Source: Gordius sp. MW1
Taxonomy: Eukaryota > Nematomorpha > Gordioida > Gordea > Gordiidae
Length of the DNA stretch: 64,000 nucleotides
Assembly (NCBI GenBank): GCA_964036665.1
Contig: OZ038533.1
Span: 19,774,575 to 19,838,574 of the forward strand
Reading direction: 5' to 3'
Notes under the pieces: generated by a model
What the model was told of the DNA's origin: nothing
Database searches by the model: none
Seen by the model: only the letters and a program-made list of their open reading frames with translations
Position numbers and translations under genes: made by a program
Shown: positions 57,121-64,000 of the stretch, piece by piece
Position numbering within the stretch: the stretch's first letter is position 1
How the letters are laid out: the number at the start of each line of letters is the position of its first letter

Positions 57121-60100
57121 TGTAAATTAATGTTAATTAATTATTATTTAAAAAGGTTAGTGTTATTTAAATTTCATCACATAACTAATTCATTTTTAGC
57201 TTACCTTAACTTTCCCATAATTCAGGATATTTAATATAAAATCCAATTTAGAAACTCATATGTTTATTTCATAATATTAGTTCGTTTCCCTTTATTACGG
57301 TCCCAATAGAATGCGAATATCGCGAAGTGTCAAGTAAGAAACGCGAAAAAATTACTATTATAAGGACAAAGGAATATTATCATAATCAGAACAAAGGAAC
57401 GCGCACTGATATATATCATGTGATGGAAACACGTGATCACAACATGTAAACACGCGTATGTATTCCTACGCGTTTACAAATAACTACCAGCTAAATAATG
57501 ACGGGAATACTCTTATTAGAATCTTACTATATAAATCGCGTAGAGAGAGATGGGGGAGAGGGACTACGCGTATACAATAAGATGCGTAACATTAAGATGA
57601 GATATGATGAGGGGGGGTTTTGTGTGTGTGTTAATTCACAGAATAAATGCCCCGTACGCTCCTACAAGCATTATTGCCTTGCCAGCGCAGCTGGTCTTAC
57701 TATGCGTAATTAATCGTGGAGATAGATGAGGGTGGGGTAAGGAAATACTCGTGTAGTAAGCAACTACAACACCATACCCTTCAAGATAACCTCCTCCGAC
57801 TTGATTGTTGACTTTTAACCACGGTCATCAGATTTGAATTTTTTGACCGCTGTCCATTGTTCGGATGTACGAATCGCACTGTATTGTTGAACGTTTTCAG
57901 GATCGTCTTTCGGTTCGGTCTTTTCGATTTGATTTTGTCGTTGACCATGAATGAATCGCACCATACCCTTCAAGCTTGCTAGGGGGAATTTTTGTCAATG
58001 TATTGGGCGTCGTTGGGTTTGGGATACTTCACCCAGTTGTTTTCGTTAAACGTAACCCAAAGTAGCTTCTTTTTGATTTTTCCCCATAAAGCGAGACAGA
58101 AACATCTTCGCCACTCCAAGTCGTTCAGGCTGCTTCTCCATAAGAGCTGCTAGCCTCTCGACACAAAGCGTACGATATTTCCATTAAATTAAGGTGACGT
58201 CGCTATACCAAATATCAGCTATCGGCGCCGACATAGGCACCAGCAACATTACTAAGTGTAAAAAAACTGTCATCAGGCGTATCTCGCATAAAATGCAACT
58301 CCGCCTACCATAATCTCCTGGGAGCAATGAACTCCATAACGGTAACCTTGGCCCTGACGACGATGGTATTGACTTCCCTTCGTACATGTGAGGTAATTAA
58401 CTCCAAAAAATCACTCAATCATACGCACCGGCAATTTGCCCACCCACTCGACCCCATCAAACCTAATTAAGGTGATACGGCATTAAGCCCTCGACTTAAT
58501 AAAATGCGTCCGTAGACACCGCACCCGAGGGCGCCACACCCGAAAGTGTACCGACGATTAACGTCGAAAATGGGTTATTAATTCGCTTCTGGGTTACACG
58601 CTCATGCATATCTGAAACCTCGTCCTACACGTTAAATACCACCGCGTCATCTTGTCCACCAGCAGGTACCGACAGATTTTTCTAGAACTGCACTAGCGTT
58701 CTACAGCACCGGAATCACATACCTTTGGAGCTCTATTTCGCACTGTCAGATACCACCTGATCAATCAAGGACAATGACGGATCGCGATTGACGGTCACAT
58801 GCGCGTCAATCATATTTAAAAAATATTAAATAAATTCCATGCGAAAAAAGCAAAAGCGAAAAAATTTGAAGGAATAAAACATGCATTATAAAAAATGTTT
58901 ACCTTCGCGCGCTATCGGGACTTAAGCACTAATTTATCAAATTTCCAAAATAATTCCAAACTCATTTCATTAAATCAAACATCACCCCAAAATTTTGTTT
59001 AAATTTCAACATATTACTTTTAACCTTAATCCAACCATATAAACTCCAAATTGTAAATTAATATTAATTAATTATTATTTAAGGTTAGTGTTTTTAAATT
59101 TCATCACATAATTAATTCATTTTTAGCTTACCTTAACTTTCCCATAATTCAGGATATTTAATATAAAATTTAATTTAGAAACTCATATGTTTATTTCATA
59201 ATATAAGTTCGTTTCCCTTTATTACGGTTCCAATAGAATGCGAATATCGCGAAGTGTCAAGTAAGAAACGCGAAAAAATTACTATTTTAAGGACAAAGGA
59301 ATATTATCATAATCAGAACAAAAGAACGCGCAGTGATATATATCATGTGATGGAAACACGTGATGACAACATGTAAACACGCGTATGTATTCCAACGCGT
59401 TTACAAATAACTACGAGCTAAATAATGATGGGAATACTCGTATTAGAATCTCACTATATAAATCGTGTAAAGAGAGATGGGGGAGAGGGACTACGCGTAT
59501 ACAATAAGATGCGTATACATTATCATGAGATATGATGAGGGGGGGTTTTGTGTGTGTGTGTTAATTCACAAAATAAATGCCCCGTACGCTCCTACAAGCA
59601 TTATTGCCTTGCCAGCGCAGCTAGTCTTACTATGCGTAATTAATCATAGAGATAGATGAGGGTGGGGTAAGGAAATACTCGTGTAGTATGCAACTACAAC
59701 ATGTAAATTAATGTTAATTAATTATTATTTAAGGTTAGTGTTATATAAATTTCATCACATAACTAATTCATTTTTAGCTTACCTTAACTTTCCTATAGTT
59801 CAGGATATTTAATATAAAATCCAATTTAGAACCTCATATGTTTATTTCATAATATTAGTTCGTTTCCCTTTATTACGGTCGCAATAGAATGCGAATATCG
59901 TGAAGTGTCAAGTAAGAAACGCGAGAAAATTAATATTATAAGGACATAGGAATATTATCATGATCAAAACAAAAGAGCGCGCAGTGATATATATCTTGTG
60001 ATGGAAACACGTGATCACAACATGTAAACACGCGTATGTATTCCTACGCGTTTACAAATAACTACGAGCTAAATAATGATGGGAATACTCGTATTAGAAT

Positions 60101-60298
60101 CTCACTATATACATCGCGTAGAGAGCGATGGGGGATAGGGATTAAGCGTATACAATAAGATGCGTATACAGACACTAATAAATAAGAGAGAGATGATGGG
60201 GGGGGGGGGGGTTTGTGTGTGTGTGAGTTCACAGAATCAATGCCCCGTACTAGGCGTAATTAATCGATGAGATCAATCGTGAGTACACAACTACAACA
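57121..60298 (-). mobile_element. LTR retroelement with three LTR copies (LTR-interior-LTR-LTR)
   Basis: Three direct copies (57121-57771, 59052-59701, 59702-60298) start TGTAAATTAATG and end CAACTACAACA. The whole is flanked by an exact 5-bp duplication CTAAT at 57116-57120 and 60299-60303. Copies 2 and 3 abut without any interior. The 1.28-kb interior (57772-59051) has no recognisable gag or pol. On the minus strand AAGGGTATGG precedes TGTTGTAG, a weak polypurine-like tract, which suggests minus orientation. G runs and GTGTGTGT lie in each LTR. Confidence 0.85.
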
Positions 60299-60303
60299 CT
60301 AAT

Positions 60304-61174
60304 TAATAGCGTGAAATTAAATGCACACAGTTCCAATTATGGCGGGCTTAATATACTTTAACTATGACGTTATATGAACAATTTCTTTGCAAAAAACAAT
60401 TTAATTTAATTCTTTATTGTCTGGTATTTAAATATTTAAAAAACATGGCTTTAAAACAAGGAATTAATGAATGTAGAATAATAGCAACTAAATAAACTGA
60501 TTATTATTTTGTTAAAAGATTTTAAAGAAACTTTAATGCACATCTTAGTTAAAATAACTCAAGATTTGCTCCACAATGTATTACCCTAATTTAAAAATTA
60601 AAACCATTGAAAAATCTTCATAAAACTTTATTAAATATACAAATGCAATATAATTAATAATATACATACTTTTTTGATAAAATATAGCTGTGTGAATTGA
60701 GTTTCATAATAAAATCCAATACCTAATAAATAAAAATATAGAAAGTATAGCCTTACCAATACAAAAGTTATACGAAGTTAAAGATAATAGTTGAAATTAT
60801 GTAGAATCTTCAATCGTTTATATGAATGTCATTGTATAAAATCATTTGGTTTGGATTGATAACGTAGGTAGAGGGAAATGGAACGCGATATTTCTGGCTA
60901 TTACAGCCAATAGGGGGGAAAAGGGAGATAATTCTCTTGAGACTTCAAAAGACATTCATAATGATTGAAATAAAGAAAAGGCAAAAAATGTAATGTTAGT
61001 TGCAATTCTTATTGAAACTACATTTTAAATGAGCTTAACATCGTTTATTAATAACTTATTTATAGAAACTGCCTTAATAACTAAAGAATGTTTATTTCAT
61101 TACGAAGTTTTATATTCAAAATTATAATTGATGCGTATGTAAAACGCAACTATTTTAGATGAGGTAAAGCAAGT
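60304..61174. other. AT-rich spacer, no gene seen
   Basis: No reading frame, RNA gene or element end could be recognised. Confidence 0.4.
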
Positions 61175-61997
61175 CAGTGGTTCTTAACCTTTTTATACAC
61201 ACGACCCCCCCCCCCCCCCCAAATATTTTATAATTTTTTGCGGCCCCCCCCCCCCCCGTTTTTTTCATAATAATTTATATTTGTTAAATTATCTATAATA
61301 TATTGATTTTCTATTATTGCTTCATTTTAATATATAATAAACATAAAACACAACTTTTTTATTTCCTTAGCTATTTAATAACATAAAAACTTCATAATTA
61401 AGCATAAAAAGCATTCATTTATAATAAAAAATATATACATTCGGAAATATATCTAATCAGATTTCTGCTGCTGAACATCATCAGCCAATTTGTTAATTAT
61501 TGGTTCAATTGATTGTAATGCTATCCTCATGCAGGAATCTAGTCGCAATCGATTGCGTTTTTTAGTTTTTAAATCCACCATAGTTGAGAAGCCTTTTTCA
61601 CAGAAATATGTACTAGCGAAAGGCAGCAAATTTTGCATTGCTGCTGAAAATAATGGAGGATATTCTGCACAAATTTATATCCAAAATTGCGGCAAACTTT
61701 TAGTTTTAAACAAAGATTTTAAATTACAATCATTTATTATTTCTAATAATTAAAAAATTATTTTCATTATAAATAATAAGTTTCACAGCTTATTTTAATA
61801 ACAGCAGGGTGTGAGTGGTTATAGCGAACGTCTTGTAAACAGAAGGCAACGAGTTCGAATCCCCCTGGTGAGTATTTTTTACAAAGCTTTTCTGAATATT
61901 TTTATTATATTCTAAAAAATTTTGCATAATTTGGCGGCCCTGGCAAACTTTTCACGGCCCCCTTAGGGGGCCGCGACCCCCAGGTTAAGAATCACTG
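61175..61997 (-). mobile_element. ZBED/SCAND3-type hAT element with transposase C-terminus
   Basis: Termini CAGTGGTTCTTAACCTTTT and GGTTAAGAATCACTG are inverted repeats of the widespread CAGTGGTTCTTAACC hAT group. The ends are C- and G-rich. The minus-strand frame 61638-61453 reads LPFASTYFCEKGFSTMVDLK then KKRNRL and SIEPIINKLADD, the characteristic C-terminus of ZBED5/SCAND3-like hAT transposases. The remainder of the transposase is gone. The flanking octamers differ. A tRNA-like stretch lies at 61803-61875. Confidence 0.85.
61803..61875 (+). tRNA. tRNA-Thr-like (TGT) pseudogene
   Basis: GAGTGGTTATAGCGAACG resembles a D-arm, CTTGTAAACAGAAGG an anticodon arm with TGT, and GAGTTCGAATCCCCC the T-arm. 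Stems pair poorly, particularly the T stem, so it is degenerate. It sits within the hAT element. Confidence 0.4.
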
Positions 61998-63183
61998 CTC
62001 TAAACCATATTTTATTGTTTAAGCCAAATTATAATTAACATTGCATTGTGTCATTGTGGCACTGGTAATGTTGAGAGTGTGATTGTATATAATGGGTGAG
62101 GCGAGGGGGAAGGGGTGTTTCAGGTTAGAACACGCTCAACTTTTTTTTCCAAATCATATGAAAAAACTCAATAGTATTAATAAGACGATTAATGTTAGTG
62201 TTGCGTGATTAAAGAAATCAATTACCAAAGGCGTAGCCAGCATTAGAATTAGAGGAGAACAATAATGATCTAGGAAGGGGCAAAATGATAATTATTATAA
62301 ATTTAAGCCATATTTTTTATTTAATTTATATGCATTTTTAGATTTAGAGTGCGGCAGCACCCTTCCCTGTCTCCCCCTGGCAACTACCCTAAATCATTTG
62401 AGGAGATGAAAATCCACTAACGATAAGACTAGCTACAAAAAATTTTGAATCCCTCCGGAGTTTAAAATAAAAAGAAATTTAATTTTTAATTAATGTAAAA
62501 ACATCTTAAAAAGAGAACATGAAGATGCTATTACAAGCCAAATTTTACTAATAAAAGTAATTAATAATTTAATTTTAAAACGTTTAATGCTCATTTTAAC
62601 ATCCATTAGACACCTTGTTTTTAGAAATTGAATAATAAAATACGAATAATCAATATTCAAAGAAAAGATAATTTACAAAGCTTTATTTTGCAGAACAAAT
62701 TACATTAAAAAGGATTCAAAGTACATAAGCTTTATTTTAATCTACTTATTTTAAATTAAGTTTGCAAATTTTACAGTAGATTGATGCTAAAATTTAGCTA
62801 ATAATAAAGCTCTATCTGAAAACCATTTAAAGCTAGTTAATTCTCACGTATTGTTCCAAATTAAATAATTAGTGGATTTAAAAATATTTATTTTTGTTAA
62901 AACATTAGAGAGGCACTGGTTTGCACTCAAACACTATAGCAAAATCCATTTCTCATGTTAATTTTCTTTTACTTATCACTTTAGAATTTTTAATCATCAC
63001 AATAGTGGATTTTTCCCATTCATTTAAAATCTATTAAACAGGTAGAACTCATTTATAATGAGTATACATTTTATCACTTAAGCAGTCTTGTGGATGCTTC
63101 CCCCTCTCCCCTCTTTCTTTCCCCTCTCTCTGTAAGATGCCGCGTGCTAACGCCAGCTGCGCTAGCAAGGCAAGCGAGGATTA
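61998..63183. other. AT-rich spacer with GGGCGTAGCC-type relic
   Basis: At about 62228-62390, AAAGGCGTAGCCAGCATTAG and a GGAAGGGGCAAAATGATAATTAT segment resemble decayed family copies. No gene is seen elsewhere. The Pro-rich plus-strand frame at 63090 runs over repeat sequence. Confidence 0.4.
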
Positions 63184-63458
63184 AGCCTGAGTTGCCCAAA
63201 TCTTATCATCGTGCCCGCTCGGACCCCCCCCCCCCCCCGAAAATGAAAATTTACGACAGTTGCCCGGCCCAACCCACCGGGCATTCTGGTCTCTGATCCA
63301 CGTCCCTGATATCACCAGCAAATGCTTTTATTCAAATTGGGCTTAATATTTCTTACAAAATATAGTAGCTTTTGAACCCGCCTTTAAATAAAAATAACTA
63401 TGTGGTGGCATCGTTTGAAACCATCTTAAAGTTTCATATAAAATTACGATAAGCTTAT
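63184..63458 (+). repeat. Dispersed repeat, paralogue of 44365-44635
   Basis: The block order and sequence match the earlier copy, with an added C run. It ends at ATAAGCTTAT, exactly where the Gypsy LTR begins. Confidence 0.85.
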
Positions 63459-63642
63459 TGTAATGTATGCAAATACTATCTACCTAATTGGCATGACCTT
63501 GAGCGTTCGAATTGAAATGCAATGTTAATTGATTGTTAATTGGTTGTAAATTGAATGTCTATTTAAACGTGTTATTGTAATTACCATCCGTCACCTTTTG
63601 TTTTGTTTCTTATATGTTACCTAATAAACCGGATACTTTATA
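63459..63642 (+). repeat. 5' LTR of a Gypsy-type retrotransposon
   Basis: It begins TGTAATGTATGC at the point where the flanking dispersed repeat departs from its paralogue, includes AATAAACCGG, and is followed by TGGCGACGAGGCC at 63644, a primer-site type common in Gypsy elements. The right LTR is outside the window. The exact 3' border may vary by a base or two. Confidence 0.75.
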
Positions 63643-63745
63643 ATGGCGACGAGGCCTTAAATCTTGGTCCTTAAACTCAACCTCGTTTAGAAGAAGTTCC
63701 CTACCTCACTAAACTTAAATAATTTATTTGCCATATTAGTTTCAG

Positions 63746-64000
63746 ATGGCCATCAAACCGGAGACGAATTTTTCTTGCGATTACTCAAAGGAATTAAAGG
63801 ATTCAATTCTGTACGATCCAAGTAACTCTATTGATGACTATTTATTTAATATCGAGCTCTTATTCAAGTTGAGAGACATCACAGGAGAAAGGCGAAAAAC
63901 TTTGTTATTCACTTATGTAGCCCTTAACACTTTAACAAAATTAAGGGACTTTTTATATCCAAAATTAGTAGACAAGACTAATTACGATGAGATAATTAAA
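63746..64000 (+). CDS. gag: Gypsy-type Gag, N-terminal part, runs off the window
   Basis: The ATG at 63746 opens an uninterrupted 85-codon frame that continues past 64000. It reads MAIKPETNFSCDYS, then SNSIDDYLFNIELLFKLRDI, RRKTLLFTYVALNTLTKLRD and PKLVDKTNYDEIIK. The layout (a short N-terminus, then the helical capsid-like segment ending DKTxYDEI) is that of Ty3/Gypsy Gag, the structural protein that packages retroelement RNA. It lies 100 bases after the LTR and primer site, as expected. The frame is intact so far, so this may be a young element. Confidence 0.85.
   Translation, partial: MAIKPETNFSCDYSKELKDSILYDPSNSIDDYLFNIELLFKLRDITGERRKTLLFTYVALNTLTKLRDFLYPKLVDKTNYDEIIK

Noticed and set aside
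57772-59051. BEL/Pao or Gypsy pol in the interior of the triple-LTR element
   Set aside because: Translations of the minus strand gave fragments without catalytic motifs, so no coding call is made.

Overview
The window is AT-rich, intron-bearing animal nuclear DNA. Homopolymer G/C runs and nested DNA and RNA transposons fill most of it. Spliced genes for paxillin, a Cdc20/Cdh1-family protein and a carbohydrate sulfotransferase show a metazoan. Helitrons ending in a GGGTCAGCTAGT-type terminus, RTE LINEs, piggyBac and very abundant hAT-type miniature elements suggest an arthropod (an inference; I cannot name the species). No bacterial or organellar features were seen.

Layout. 1-5.6 kb: the 3' half of a paxillin gene (+ strand): an LD motif and four complete LIM domains on five phase-0 exons, with introns stuffed with miniature elements. 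Six copies of one GGTCGACC-bearing family lie in this gene and its 3' flank. 6.3-7.7 kb: a decayed hAT (TTF-zinc-finger) transposase relic. 7.9-10.1 kb: a two-exon, divergent Cdh1/fizzy-related gene (- strand). 11.0-11.9 kb: a hAT element carrying a nested smaller hAT element. 14.0-20.7 kb: a composite LTR unit with a 480-bp LTR pair, a tRNA-Leu primer site and a polypurine tract. A 1.1-kb hAT element sits inside its left LTR. Inside the unit, in antisense, lie the 5' end of a second retroelement (LTR, zinc-knuckle gag, protease) and a broken intronless CCP/EGF reading frame that looks like captured host cDNA. 21.3-22.5 kb: a hairpin-forming tandem repeat. 23.2-30.6 kb: two Helitron remnants, the second interrupted by a broken piggyBac transposon and by a hAT element.

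31.1-35.6 kb: two head-to-tail fragments of YLDD-type non-LTR reverse transcriptases (- strand), split by a hAT element with a perfect 8-bp target duplication. 37.3-37.9 kb: a piggyBac-like TTAA element. 39.0-43.3 kb: an RTE-type LINE (- strand) interrupted by a complete short LTR retrotransposon. 45.3-47.8 kb: a second RTE endonuclease fragment, a hAT fragment, and a Helitron 5' end with a TGACGTCA minisatellite and Rep remnant. 49.2-52.6 kb: four more GGGCGTAGCC elements, three with exact 8-bp duplications. 53.0-53.4 kb: a long palindrome whose arms each begin a THAP-like reading frame, best read as a P-element relative. 55.9-57.0 kb: a carbohydrate sulfotransferase gene (- strand). 57.1-60.3 kb: an LTR element with three LTR copies and a 5-bp target duplication. 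61.2-62.0 kb: a ZBED-type hAT element. The window ends in the 5' LTR, primer site and gag start of a Gypsy-type retrotransposon.

The three host genes have no evident functional link. The most informative content is the transposon stratigraphy: exact target duplications give the order of insertion, and two elements (the CCP/EGF-carrying LTR unit and the THAP palindrome) look unusual enough to follow up.
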